NCBI RefSeq assembly: GCF_007860095.1
Contig: NZ_SJPT01000007.1
Coordinates: 1-64,000, forward strand
DNA: 64,000 bases
Direction: 5' to 3'
Source: Novipirellula galeiformis
GTDB lineage: Bacteria > Planctomycetota > Planctomycetia > Pirellulales > Pirellulaceae
In this document: positions 1-10,851 of the stretch, in pieces
How positions within the stretch are numbered: the stretch's first letter is position 1
Layout: the number at the start of each line of letters is the position of its first letter
The notes under the pieces: generated by a model
Databases searched by the model: none
What the model saw: only the letters and a program-made list of their open reading frames with translations
What the model was told of the DNA's origin: nothing
Program-made: the position numbers and the translations under genes

Positions 1-1
1 G

Positions 2-166
2 GTTCGCATGCTGATTGAACAGGAGCAAACGGAGCTTCGATGTTCGTTATTTGATGTCGGCAAAACCTCCCCGACGGCGACCGATCGAGGATCGATTCCG
101 TCGGCCACGCATGGGAGACGGCCGGTAGGAACCGGCCTTACTTCACTTCGTGTGCAAGCTGACTAG
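2..166 (+). CDS. possible C-terminal tail of a gene entering from the left edge
   Basis: A frame stays open from the window edge to a TAG at 164-166. It contains protein-like stretches (RMLIEQEQ, LFDVGKTSP) but no family I recognise. It would overlap the end of the convergent HNH-like gene by 24 nt. Only about 54 residues are visible, so this may be a chance frame. Confidence 0.25.
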   Translation, partial: VRMLIEQEQTELRCSLFDVGKTSPTATDRGSIPSATHGRRPVGTGLTSLRVQAD

Positions 167-604
167 GTATTGGCCTCCAGTGGTCGCGATTTCCGTGCGC
201 ACCTCCAAGTCGGGAGTGAGACGCGAGAGTCGATCAATCAGCCAGGCCGCTGCGGCGTCGGCGTCTTCCCGCGTGGGGCAACGCGCCATCGCTTCGCGGC
301 CCCCCATTCGCTCCAGTCGCTCGGCGGCTGCGATGATCGGTGCCGGGTCCACGACAATCAGGTGATCCGCCCAGGGCACCACGGGATCATTCGCGCCCTT
401 GCCGGTGTTGCAGCCCTTGTGTGCCAAACGCTCGGGTGGCAAGTCGCCCTTGTCCTGCTTTCTTTTCTTCGCGCGGCCCTTGGTGATGCGAGTGTCTACA
501 CTGGCTGCGCGAGGATCGTTGGGCGACATCTCGCGCTGGACCGGTTCGTCACACAGCCAACATCGCCAACCGTCGGCCTCGCCCACGTCATTAAGTTGTC
601 CCAT
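143..604 (-). CDS. HNH-endonuclease-like zinc-binding protein, central His missing
   Basis: 153 aa. The first half has the layout of the small McrA-type HNH fold: a CxxC knuckle (C15, C18), a segment reading SVDTRITKG, then H62-x-x-C65-N66 in the form AHKGCNTGKG. In active members the SVD is followed by the general-base His of a DH pair; here that residue is Thr38. Zinc ligands and the final HxxCN are intact, so a structured, DNA-binding or inactive version is more likely than a working nuclease. The second half (about residues 80-153) is a helical domain I do not recognise. AGGA lies about 10 nt before the ATG. The gene stands alone. Family placement comes from motif reading only. Confidence 0.65.
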   Translation of the reverse strand: MGQLNDVGEADGWRCWLCDEPVQREMSPNDPRAASVDTRITKGRAKKRKQDKGDLPPERLAHKGCNTGKGANDPVVPWADHLIVVDPAPIIAAAERLERMGGREAMARCPTREDADAAAAWLIDRLSRLTPDLEVRTEIATTGGQYLVSLHTK

Positions 605-949
605 CCGTTTTCATTCCTGGATTCGTTGAAAGATTCATGAATTGCTGGGCCTCATCCGGGCAAGTCCACCGCAACATATCCAGGCTGCGAGTATCCAGAT
701 ACGGGGGTTCGGCCATCGCGTGATGGGGCCCTTGCACCCCCGAGACTCGTCTCGCCATCGTTTGGAATTGGGCTCAGGCGGACCGCGGTTTCTCGATCGG
801 AGCCACACCATCCTAAGTGGTGGATGCATCGAGCCCCACACGGGGCTCTCCGTTTCCTCCCTTCCATCCTGTTACCCCCCCGCGGCCGCTCGACAAACTG
901 GGCCCGTTGTCTTTGCCCTACGCGGTTGCTTTGATTGACACCGCGGAGG
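605..949. other. intergenic stretch, no gene seen
   Basis: This 345-nt region lies between the 5' end of the HNH-like gene and the 3' end of the HD hydrolase gene, both on the minus strand. It must hold the promoter of the HNH-like gene. I see no convincing coding frame, hairpin or repeat. Confidence 0.4.
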
Positions 950-1432
950 CTAAATGGTCGGCAAGGCTTTCATCCGTCGGCGATAGCTCGGCTCATCAAT
1001 CTCGTCAGTCAAGAACTGGTGGCTAAGCAAGTACTTTTGGATTCGCACCGTATCCCGCCCTTCACAGCCTTCACGCAAGAGCACCCGTCGAGGATCGGTG
1101 TTGTCGCGAAGATCGGCAAGCTTGACTTCGCGAGCAATCGGATTGGCTTTGATACGCGCCACATAGTCCTCGTACGAGTCCGTCGGATGGTGCGTGACCA
1201 ACTCCACCGCGGTGAGTACCGATTCAGAGAAGCCCTGTTGCCGCAAATCATCCATCGTCACCGAAGTGTCTTCGACCAAGTCATGCATCACCGCGACGAT
1301 CTTGGCATCAAGCGACTGGACTCCCATCATTGCCCGCAGACAGTGCAGCACATAAGGCGCGCCGCTCTTGTCGCGAACTCCACGAAAATGGGTCGTCACC
1401 AAAACTAACGCTGCATCGAGATCCGACATCAA
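950..1432 (-). CDS. small HD-domain hydrolase related to SpoT/MESH1 (putative alarmone hydrolase)
   Basis: 160 aa, essentially one HD domain. The metal and catalytic residues of the (p)ppGpp 3'-pyrophosphohydrolase fold are readable: H30 in VLHCL, the H50-D51 pair and E54-D55 in MHDLVEDT, and the later KLADLRDN matching the KLADRLHN block of SpoT. No synthetase, TGS or ACT domain follows, so it resembles stand-alone small alarmone hydrolases. Established for the family: Mn2+-dependent removal of the 3' pyrophosphate from ppGpp. Substrate here is inferred. The protein begins MM, so the start may be at 1432 or 1429. No operon partner is evident. Confidence 0.7.
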   Translation of the reverse strand: MMSDLDAALVLVTTHFRGVRDKSGAPYVLHCLRAMMGVQSLDAKIVAVMHDLVEDTSVTMDDLRQQGFSESVLTAVELVTHHPTDSYEDYVARIKANPIAREVKLADLRDNTDPRRVLLREGCEGRDTVRIQKYLLSHQFLTDEIDEPSYRRRMKALPTI

Positions 1433-1538
1433 AATTCCGTTTCAATCATTGGTTTCCCATTCAGCAGCAACGCTTCCGCGCCGACGATTCCGCCGTTAAG
1501 GCGACACGAGCTGCAGTTCAAATTGACGCCTAACCCAC

Positions 1539-3263
1539 CTAAAGTGAATCTTTGAGTCGGATCCGGAAAGCCCAATTCCGTAATGGGTCCGGTACGCGGG
1601 GCCAGCGCAGTTTGCCGTTTTCATCCGTTTTGATGGTAGTCGCGTCTTGCCATCGGCCTGTTTCAACGTCCCACCATGCAAAGAGATAGTCACGATTCGG
1701 TGGAAGGCCTTTGACAAATGAGGCAGGGAATCCCTTTGTACAAAAACCTAACGCAAAGCTCTTGTTGTCACTTGAGATCGCCAACGCATGCATGTCCCCA
1801 TGACTGTTTCCCAGGTGGGTATCCGATGCCGGTTTCAAAACCCGATAGTCGTGTCCTTCGTCCAGCACGTAATTTTTTAAGTGCATCATGCCCGAGGACT
1901 TCCACTTGGTGAGCGCATGCTTCTGCTGACGCTCGTCAGCTGGAATCGGATACTTTTTATCGATCCAGAACGCGACTCCGCCAAAATAAGCATCTCCCCA
2001 TGCGTGCCCGCCGAAGCCGCCATTGAGCACCGATCCATACATTTGGAACTGAGCCATCTCCGTAGCATCCAGACCTTCGACTTCACCAACGGGAACCGCC
2101 GGGTAGTAGGGTTCGACGTTCATCGCGGGATGTTGTGGCGAATTGCGATACATCTCTCGCAACCACAAATACATTCGCTCGTCACGGTATTTATTGCTGA
2201 CATTGTGCAGGTCCAACAGTGCCGGCTCGTCCTTCGCCCACGTCTTTAGACTACTTCCATAAGCCATCGCCGTGCGAGGTTGACCGTAGGGCAACTTGCC
2301 CGTGCCATTTTTAGCTTTGAGATAAGCGTGTGCATTCTTCACTAGCGGCAACCAATCAGGGTAGACACGATCGACGGTATCCCAGTGCAGCCAGCTGTAG
2401 ATCATGTTGTAGCAACCATAGCGAGCGATCAGGTATCTCGTATAGTTCGTGAACGCGTTTTTCTGAGCCGTGCTCTTTCGCGGCCACACTTCGTGACGTC
2501 GGACCGACTCAAAAAACGGGACGAACCCGTTGTCGGACAAGTACTCCATTTTCTTGTCCGTCTCTTGCCAATACTCGGGATGGATGCGTGTGTAATCGGC
2601 TTGGTCCAAGACGATTTCGAAGGGAGTAAGACCGGTTTCGGAAACCTTTTGACCGCGTACTTCTCGCGCCCAAACGCCCTCGGCCGAAGTGGTTGTATCG
2701 GTGGGATAACTGGCGATCACATTGACGCCGTTAAACCCCTGACGTTTCCGCTGCGAAAAGTAATCCTGGAAGGAAATCCCGGCGATGCCTTCCGCGTTCC
2801 AAGGAAAGATTTTTGTGAATGCGACCCATACCGTATCGGCGGTAAAGAAATAAGGGGTTCCGTCGGCATACTCCAAGGTCGCCCCACGGGTACGAATAAA
2901 ACCACGACGGTTCGGGTTCTCTTGCTTCTGAGTTTTGGTCGTTGCGGTGGCAATATAGGATCCGCTCTTATTATCGAGTCCTGAATCGTTAGTCGTGGTT
3001 CCGGTTGACCAGGACCATTGGCCCGGCGAGGTTGCGACCAAGCGTACGCGAAACACATCCTCGCCATCCCAAAAGGCGGGCACCAAGTACGTTTCGCCGC
3101 TCGGTCCCGAAAGTGTGACCCACAGGTCCACGTCAAGGTACGGGTTGCTGTAACTTCGTGACGCGTTAAAGCTAACTTCGTTGACCTGCATGACCTCAAC
3201 GGCTTGAGCACGCAACGCGATGAAGCAGAAGCACACGCAAGTGACGAATCGAAGGGTTTTCAT
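1539..3263 (-). CDS. secreted DUF5060/DUF4038 glycoside-hydrolase-like protein
   Basis: 574 aa from the chosen ATG, which opens with a classic signal peptide (MKTLRF, a hydrophobic core, ending ALRAQA). An in-frame start 31 codons upstream would bury that signal. Domains in order: a DUF5060-like beta-sandwich (about 25-120; WVTLSGPSG, PGQWSWSTG), a DUF4038 apiosidase-like TIM barrel (about 130-480; GFIRTRG, FTADTVW), and a small C-terminal domain typical of these proteins (about 490-570; FAWWDVETGRW). Relatives act on plant or algal side-chain sugars; the exact linkage cannot be read here. It lies near GH130 and sugar-phosphatase genes, suggesting a carbohydrate-use neighbourhood, although a 300-nt gap separates it from them. 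Confidence 0.82.
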   Translation of the reverse strand: MKTLRFVTCVCFCFIALRAQAVEVMQVNEVSFNASRSYSNPYLDVDLWVTLSGPSGETYLVPAFWDGEDVFRVRLVATSPGQWSWSTGTTTNDSGLDNKSGSYIATATTKTQKQENPNRRGFIRTRGATLEYADGTPYFFTADTVWVAFTKIFPWNAEGIAGISFQDYFSQRKRQGFNGVNVIASYPTDTTTSAEGVWAREVRGQKVSETGLTPFEIVLDQADYTRIHPEYWQETDKKMEYLSDNGFVPFFESVRRHEVWPRKSTAQKNAFTNYTRYLIARYGCYNMIYSWLHWDTVDRVYPDWLPLVKNAHAYLKAKNGTGKLPYGQPRTAMAYGSSLKTWAKDEPALLDLHNVSNKYRDERMYLWLREMYRNSPQHPAMNVEPYYPAVPVGEVEGLDATEMAQFQMYGSVLNGGFGGHAWGDAYFGGVAFWIDKKYPIPADERQQKHALTKWKSSGMMHLKNYVLDEGHDYRVLKPASDTHLGNSHGDMHALAISSDNKSFALGFCTKGFPASFVKGLPPNRDYLFAWWDVETGRWQDATTIKTDENGKLRWPRVPDPLRNWAFRIRLKDSL

Positions 3264-3562
3264 ATTGATAAAATCGGTAAGCGGCGAGTTTTTTGGGCGG
3301 TCTAAATTGTACCGACATTCTTGTAAAATGCACTTTAGGCAAACGACGCTTTCCACAGGATTGGGCGATATTTAAACGCTTGAGGCGACGGGGGCGTTTT
3401 GCCTCGGGTTCCTCGGTCAGTGCACGACGCCAGGACCGATTGATGGGCGCAAAGCGTACACCAAAGTCTGGTTCGCTCGGCGACGACCTCATTCATCCAT
3501 GGGACATCGTATCCTCCCCCTGATACGCTGTGCCGCTTGGCGTCTTGACTCGCGGCCCGCCA

Positions 3563-4711
3563 TCAATTCCGCGAAGGTCGGTTCGCGACGATTGGCACGA
3601 TTGCGTTCGGTGCATCGACTCTCGGTGCGATCGTGATGGGAAGTTCCCGTGGAAGCGTCATACTCGCTACGCCGATTCGCGAGTCGGCCATGCCGTAGTA
3701 GATATCGAAGCGATCCGGATGACCAATGTCACTGCGGCAATCGATGCCGGTGGGAAAAACCACATTTGCGACAACGCCGTCTCGTTCGTGGGGAAAGTTA
3801 GGGGTCAACACGGGTTCGGCGGACCGGTACAGAATCGTGCGAGGATGGTCCTTGGATAGAATCATGACACCGGCCGAATAGCAGAGATGTTTTCCGATTC
3901 CGTCCATTTCATTTGATGTATGAACACCATGGTACAGAATCATCCAGCCCAGACGTGTCAGCACCGGCGGTGTGCCGCCGCCGATTTTGAGTGACTCCCA
4001 TGGTTCAATAGGGGTAGCCAGGCGGTGATGGGAATTGAAACATCCCAGATGTTGTGAGCCGACGCCATCTAATTTCATCGGGCAATACGAAATCCAAATA
4101 CTCTCGTGATCAAGGTCGACCATTCGAGAACATGCTTCGCACTCGGTTTCTTCCGGCCGCGATCCAATGAAAAGTGGACGGTGAATCATCGCCAGCTGCA
4201 ACTTTCCTTGATGGTTCGGGACGGCAACCGGAAACAGACTCGCGTCCTTGTTGTCCACATTCACGAAATCGATCCCACCAAACGGTTCAAAAGTGGCGAG
4301 CCCAAGTCGCTGCCAATGAAACAAGTCCTCCGAAACGGCCAATGCAATCCGGGGACCGACTTTGGAGAATGCGGTGTAGGTCATAACGTAGCGTTTGAGG
4401 TGTTCGACATAAGTCACGCGAGCGTCTTCGCATCCGCCGCGACCGTCCGCTTGCAGTTCGTAATCCGCCTCCGGTGCCAATGCGATCCCCAACCGCTCGA
4501 CTCCGCAAGGGTCGCCGGCTTCGCTAAATTGCACTCGCGCGATGCCGATGCGTGAGAAGTTGTTCTTCCCGACCAAGCGTGGAAACAAGTACAGATTGCC
4601 ATCCGGTCCACGAACCGCAGCCGGATTCAGCACTCCGCCAACTTCCTGTGGATTGCCAGGTTCAGCCTCCATCAATAGACCAAGACGCTTCAGTTCAAAG
4701 TCATGCATCAT
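3563..4711 (-). CDS. GH130-family beta-mannoside phosphorylase/hydrolase-like enzyme
   Basis: 382 aa, close to the usual length for the five-bladed beta-propeller of GH130. Recognisable blocks are NPAAVRGPDGNLYLFPR near the N-terminus, GGCEDARVT (the ED pair holds the catalytic acid in this family), KIGGGTPPV...GWMILYHGV, and VVFPTGI...DIYYGMADS near the C-terminus. GH130 enzymes phosphorolyse or hydrolyse beta-mannosides in the cytoplasm, and no signal peptide is present here. It overlaps the remnant of the HAD-phosphatase gene by 4 nt, so it was once the last gene of a translationally coupled set with the histidine phosphatase. The true substrate is unknown. Confidence 0.83.
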   Translation of the reverse strand: MMHDFELKRLGLLMEAEPGNPQEVGGVLNPAAVRGPDGNLYLFPRLVGKNNFSRIGIARVQFSEAGDPCGVERLGIALAPEADYELQADGRGGCEDARVTYVEHLKRYVMTYTAFSKVGPRIALAVSEDLFHWQRLGLATFEPFGGIDFVNVDNKDASLFPVAVPNHQGKLQLAMIHRPLFIGSRPEETECEACSRMVDLDHESIWISYCPMKLDGVGSQHLGCFNSHHRLATPIEPWESLKIGGGTPPVLTRLGWMILYHGVHTSNEMDGIGKHLCYSAGVMILSKDHPRTILYRSAEPVLTPNFPHERDGVVANVVFPTGIDCRSDIGHPDRFDIYYGMADSRIGVASMTLPRELPITIAPRVDAPNAIVPIVANRPSRN

Positions 4712-5490
4712 GTCACTTCCGTGGTGTTCGCGGTTATCGGATCACTCAGGCATGCGATGATCGTTTCGATAATACGTTTCGTTTCATTGGGATCTCTGAC
4801 GCAGATCGACGGCGTCCCGCTTTGCGTAGTCGGATGGTCGTTGCCGCCGGGAAAGATTGCATCGCCCACGAAGATCCTATCGCTGATTTCAATCCCCAGT
4901 GTGTCGCGTCGCTTTCGGATGCCATCCCCCTTGTCGATGCCCGGCTTAGTGATGTCGATGGACGTCGTGCCATCAAGGTTCACGGCAACCTCAGGAATCA
5001 GTTCACGAAGGCTCGCTTTCATTTCATTTCATTTCGCTTGGTGAAGTTCGGATCCCACTTTTCTTTCGCGTCGATCGGAGCCTTGTGAGGCTAACCCTGA
5101 AAACGTGATTTGACTTCCACGGTCCTCGAGCGGTTCACCCCAGACATTTTCAACTTCAGTCTCTGTGACGTGAATCGCATTTCCCAAGGCACTGATGATC
5201 TTTGCTTTCTGTGCTGCGTCAAAGTCTTCCGAATCGATTGGCGTCCACTCGCCGATGAATCGATAGAACTTCGTCCCACAAGCCGGCAGGATCGACAGCT
5301 GCTCGAGCTTGGCGTGGTCCGGTAATTGTGCGAGCACTTGTTTTTCAAACTGCGGCCAAGCACCACCGGAAATCACTGCGACGTCGACGATGCTGAGCAC
5401 CCCGGTGAGCCGTTCCGCCATCTCGTCGTCGAGCGGGGATTTGGTCTGAGCGAGCGTGCCGTCCAAGCCGAAGGTAACTAGTTTTTTCAT
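4708..5490 (-). pseudogene. decayed HAD-IIB (phosphomannomutase/sucrose-phosphatase-like) gene
   Basis: Start at 5490 overlaps the upstream histidine phosphatase stop (ATGA). Three lesions are readable. (1) The nucleophile: the expected FDLDGT motif reads FGLDGT, so the catalytic Asp is Gly. (2) After GSQITFSGL there is one extra nucleotide (near 5090); skipping it restores the family-like reading HKAPIDAKEKWDPNFTKR. (3) At 5017-5035 a pentanucleotide (TTTCA on the plus strand) is present in three full copies; removing one restores NEMKASLREL. With the insertions present the zero frame hits a stop at 5029-5031. Downstream the frame is intact again (TTSIDITKPGIDKGDGIRK, FVGDAIFPGGNDHP). Insertions total 6 nt, so both ends share one frame. 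Confidence 0.85.
5017..5035. repeat. pentanucleotide slippage tract inside the HAD pseudogene
   Basis: Three full copies of TTTCA followed by a fourth TTTC. Reading the gene with one copy fewer restores the family frame at this point, so a single 5-nt slippage explains the lesion. Contingency (phase-variable) switching is possible in principle, but the accompanying catalytic-residue loss argues for plain decay. Confidence 0.8.
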
Positions 5491-6092
5491 AGCGTTCCCC
5501 CGCCGAATCTTTCCAGCGGTGCGGAGTTCCACAACGCAATGGCGGGTTGGTCTGGCCGATCGTGTTCGTAGCCGAGAATACTCAGTGACGCGGTGTTGAG
5601 CAGAAATTGCTGAGCATGCTTGGCCGACAAACCGATCCAACGTGCGGCCAGGACACGCCCAAAATGACTGTGCGAAAAAAGAGCAATATCGCCATCCAAC
5701 TCAATCAGTCTGTGAATCAGTCGGTCGGCCCGGGCCGAAATTTGCTCGGGCATCTCACCGTTGGGGCAGCCGTCTCGGAACAGATTCCATCCCGGATGCG
5801 TCGCGACGATTTCCTGATGAGTTCGGCTCTCGTAGTCGCCGTTGTCCCATTCCATCAAGTCGGATTCGATTTCCGCTGGCCGCGGCAAACCCGCCAATTC
5901 GCACGTCCGCTGCGCACGTTGTAACGGGCTGGTCATGACGTGGCTAAAAGTGAAGCTGCGAATCCGATCACCCAGTTGACGCGCTTCGTGCTCGCCATTC
6001 TCGGTCAGCGGAATATCGGCACGACCGCTATGTTGTCCAGACAGCGACCACGCGGTTTCACCATGTCGAACAAGGAATAAACGCAGTGTCAT
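5487..6092 (-). CDS. histidine phosphatase (phosphoglycerate-mutase superfamily)
   Basis: 201 aa from the chosen ATG at 6092, which directly precedes MTLRLFLVRHGETAW; a longer frame upstream has no family character. Motifs: RHGE with phospho-accepting H10, the LTENGEHEARQLG block, TSPLQRAQRTCE, the acid in MEWDNGDYE, and the second His in FSHSHFGRVL. The enzyme should be a cytoplasmic sugar- or phosphoester phosphatase rather than glycolytic mutase. It overlaps the preceding small gene (6089) and the following HAD pseudogene (5487) by ATGA, so it is mid-operon. Its substrate is probably a sugar phosphate, an inference from the GH130 and HAD neighbours. Confidence 0.85.
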   Translation of the reverse strand: MTLRLFLVRHGETAWSLSGQHSGRADIPLTENGEHEARQLGDRIRSFTFSHVMTSPLQRAQRTCELAGLPRPAEIESDLMEWDNGDYESRTHQEIVATHPGWNLFRDGCPNGEMPEQISARADRLIHRLIELDGDIALFSHSHFGRVLAARWIGLSAKHAQQFLLNTASLSILGYEHDRPDQPAIALWNSAPLERFGGGTL

Positions 6093-6400
6093 TGTGGTAC
6101 TCCGACGTTGCTCTTGAGCCAACTCAGCGTGACTTCGTTTTCGGATTTGGAAAAGTGTTTGACGTCGGGATACACGCGGTGAGCGGTTTCCAACGGTCCC
6201 GAGGGCTCGAGAATGCACCCCCCATCGGCGGAAAGGAATGTGTGTTCGAGCATGGGTCGGGTCTTCCAATAAAGTGAATGCAAACGGCCGTTATCGTCGG
6301 CGACTAAATCCCTCGTCATCCTTGCCGATGCGGACGACGAGCTAGCCGAAGTTCTTTCCAGTGGTCCGACCAAATACATCCCCATCGTGTTCGTACTCAA
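6089..6400 (-). CDS. unrecognised small protein or C-terminal gene fragment
   Basis: 103 aa with no family I can name. The C-terminal two thirds look like real protein (GRLHSLYWKTRPMLEH, HRVYPDVKHFSKSENEV, ending KSNVGVPQ), while the first 30 residues are Ser/Ala-rich and look like chance sequence. It ends in an ATGA overlap with the histidine phosphatase start, which is how the genes of this cluster are joined. I suspect this is the 3' remnant of a longer upstream gene whose beginning has been deleted. Upstream sequence to 6866 gives no matching continuation. Confidence 0.4.
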   Translation of the reverse strand: MSTNTMGMYLVGPLERTSASSSSASARMTRDLVADDNGRLHSLYWKTRPMLEHTFLSADGGCILEPSGPLETAHRVYPDVKHFSKSENEVTLSWLKSNVGVPQ

Positions 6401-6866
6401 ACGCTCGCATTGTTGGACCGCTGCAAAATTGCGAGTTCAGAGTGATTCGCATGCATTTGTACTTTTACTCTCATCGATTGCTCGAAACGTAAGGCAATGA
6501 ATCGATTGGAATCGCCTTGGATCCCTCTGATTTGATAATCGCAACCAACATTTGCTATTTTCGCATTAACGCGTCGAAACGCAATCCAAAGCGTGCCCCA
6601 CGGTTCCATGGCGGTATCCACCAAGGTGCATTCGTGAACCTCTCAATGCGAAAAAACGCGTTGTGGGAGGGAACCGTTAAATCAGGAACGAAGTTTCAAC
6701 CTGCTGCTTAACCAATCCATCGTGACCTCTGTCGTTTGCAGACCTTAGCTGACAATCCGAAAGCAATTTCGATGATTGATCCAAAGTGGCCCGCCAAATG
6801 CACTGAAATGCACTCTCAGTTGAAAACGCTCCGTTTGATGGTTCCTGAACAAAGAAAAGTAAAGCA
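6401..6866. other. intergenic stretch between divergent genes, no gene seen
   Basis: This 466-nt region separates the minus-strand sugar cluster remnant from the plus-strand dehydrogenase. It is more AT-rich than the coding flanks near 6530-6600. No intact promoter pair, hairpin or repeat was convincing. It should contain the promoter of the dehydrogenase gene. Confidence 0.4.
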
Positions 6867-7748
6867 ATGACATCCGCAACAAAGAACAGCAAGCAATCCG
6901 AGACGCCCGTTTGGTTCATCACGGGATGCTCCACAGGATTTGGGCGGCAGATCGCCAAGCATGTGCTGGAACTTGGCTATCGCGCAGTCGTGACGTCTCG
7001 CGATCCGGAAGATGTTCGTGACTTGGCGGAACTCGGAGACGCTTTGGTTCTCAAGCTGGATGTGACGGACAGGTCACAAGCGGAAGCAGCCGTCAAAGCT
7101 GCTGAGGACCATTACGGTGGCATCGATGTGCTGGTCAACAACGCGGGCATCGGCTACTTCGCCGCTGTGGAGGAAAGCGACGAGGAGGGAGTCCGAAACA
7201 TGTTCGAAGTGAATGTGTTTGGGCTCAGTCGTATGATCCACGTCGTGCTGCCTGGAATGCGAAAGCGTCGCCAGGGTTATATCGTTAACCTGTCTTCGAT
7301 TGGCGGACTACGGTCGTTCCCAGCGCTTGGCTATTACAACGCGACGAAGTTTGCGGTCGAGGGATTGTCGGAAGCACTGTGGCAGGAAGTGGAACCACTG
7401 GGCATTAAGGTCATGCTGGTCGAACCGAGCGGCTTCCGAACCGATTGGGCTGGACGATCAGCGAACCAAACCGAACACCAGATCGCAGACTATGCGAACA
7501 CGGCGGACAAGAACATTCGTCAGCTACGTGCCAATTCAGGCAATCAGAATGGCGACCCAGTCCGTGCCGCTGAAGCGATTGTAAAGGCTGTTGAGTCCCC
7601 CAATCCACCCCACCGTTTGCTGCTTGGTAACGATGCCTATGATGGCGCGATTTCAAAGCTTGACGAACTGCGTGACGAGTTCGCGGCATGGGAAGCGGTA
7701 TCCCGTGGAGCCGATTTCCCCGATGCGACTCCCGCAGCGACAAAATGA
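6867..7748 (+). CDS. short-chain dehydrogenase/reductase
   Basis: 293 aa classical SDR. The Rossmann dinucleotide motif TGCSTGFG is at 19-26, DVTD at 65-68, NNAG at 91-94, the catalytic Ser in NLSSIGG (about 143), and Y157-x-x-x-K161 in YYNATK. SRDPED after beta-strand 2 (Arg rather than Asp at the cofactor site) suggests NADP(H) preference, an inference. The C-terminal half carries the PSGFRTDWAG segment common in 'oxidoreductase' SDRs whose substrates are unknown. It is monocistronic, with no clear Shine-Dalgarno beyond a purine-rich run before the ATG. Confidence 0.9.
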   Translation: MTSATKNSKQSETPVWFITGCSTGFGRQIAKHVLELGYRAVVTSRDPEDVRDLAELGDALVLKLDVTDRSQAEAAVKAAEDHYGGIDVLVNNAGIGYFAAVEESDEEGVRNMFEVNVFGLSRMIHVVLPGMRKRRQGYIVNLSSIGGLRSFPALGYYNATKFAVEGLSEALWQEVEPLGIKVMLVEPSGFRTDWAGRSANQTEHQIADYANTADKNIRQLRANSGNQNGDPVRAAEAIVKAVESPNPPHRLLLGNDAYDGAISKLDELRDEFAAWEAVSRGADFPDATPAATK

Positions 7749-10178
<2,430 letters not shown>

Positions 10179-10186
<8 letters not shown>

Positions 10187-10535
10187 AAAACCCGACCCAA
10201 ATCGAACGAACCAAGCGAATCAAACGAGCCACTCATCTACGTTTGCTCGCCAAGTAGACACAAAAGCAAAGCGAAAAATGAAAGCGATGCGGCGACATGA
10301 CTCCGGCGTTTGGTTCGGACTGGGCATGATGGGGCTAATCGGTTGGTCGGTCGTGGTGCCGACGTTGGTGGGAACGGCCGTTGGTCTGTGGCTTGACCGT
10401 CACTTCCCACGTGCTCAGTCGTGGACGTTGATGTTGTTGGTGGCCGGTTTGCTGATCGGTTGTTTCAATGCTTGGATGTGGGTTTCCAAAGAGGATAAAG
10501 CGATGCACGAAGAGAAGGACGACGAAAATGAATGA
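10179..10535 (+). CDS. atpQ: N-type ATPase accessory membrane protein (AtpI-like)
   Basis: 118 aa. Overlaps atpC by 8 nt in the configuration ATGAATGA. A polar N-terminus is followed by two predicted membrane helices (about 50-70 and 78-98) joined by AVGLWLDRHFPRAQSW, the AtpI/AtpZ-like loop. AtpQ and AtpR are the accessory membrane subunits specific to N-ATPase operons; AtpI relatives are linked to c-ring assembly and Mg2+ handling. Exact function here is inferred from family and position. Confidence 0.85.
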
Positions 10536-10851
10536 GCTACTCAACACGGGGGTGCCCCTCATTTCTGGCTTGGCCTTAGGTGCATTTTTCTTTGGTGGGT
10601 TATGGTGGACCGTTCGCAAAGGGCTGACCTCGGATCATCCTGCGGCTTTGTTTTTGATCAGCCAACTGTCGCGAATGGTGGCCACACTGGTTGGTTTCTA
10701 CTTCGTCGCTGACGGAAAATGGCAGCGAGTCCTGCTATGCCTAGCGGGATTTTTGATCGCGAGAGTGGTCGTGACACGTCTGACGCGAAACGCTGAAACC
10801 TCAGGATCTCGTCCCGCGAAGGAGAGCGACTATGCGTCTCAGCCCCGATGA
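10528..10851 (+). CDS. atpR: N-type ATPase subunit AtpR
   Basis: 107 aa. Starts inside the stop of atpQ with the same ATGAATGA overlap. Three hydrophobic segments are visible (LISGLALGAFFFGGLWW; FLISQLSRMVATLVGFYF; VLLCLAGFLIARVV). The Arg in the second and third helices (SRM and ARVV) suits the proposal that AtpR supplies positive charges facing the carboxylates of subunit c. Position between atpQ and atpB is diagnostic. Ends with a soluble, polar tail. Confidence 0.85.
   Translation: MNELLNTGVPLISGLALGAFFFGGLWWTVRKGLTSDHPAALFLISQLSRMVATLVGFYFVADGKWQRVLLCLAGFLIARVVVTRLTRNAETSGSRPAKESDYASQPR

Noticed and set aside
5017-5035. Phase-variable switch in the HAD gene
   Set aside because: The catalytic Asp is also lost and a separate 1-nt frameshift exists, so changing the repeat number alone would not restore a working enzyme; kept as a lesion instead.
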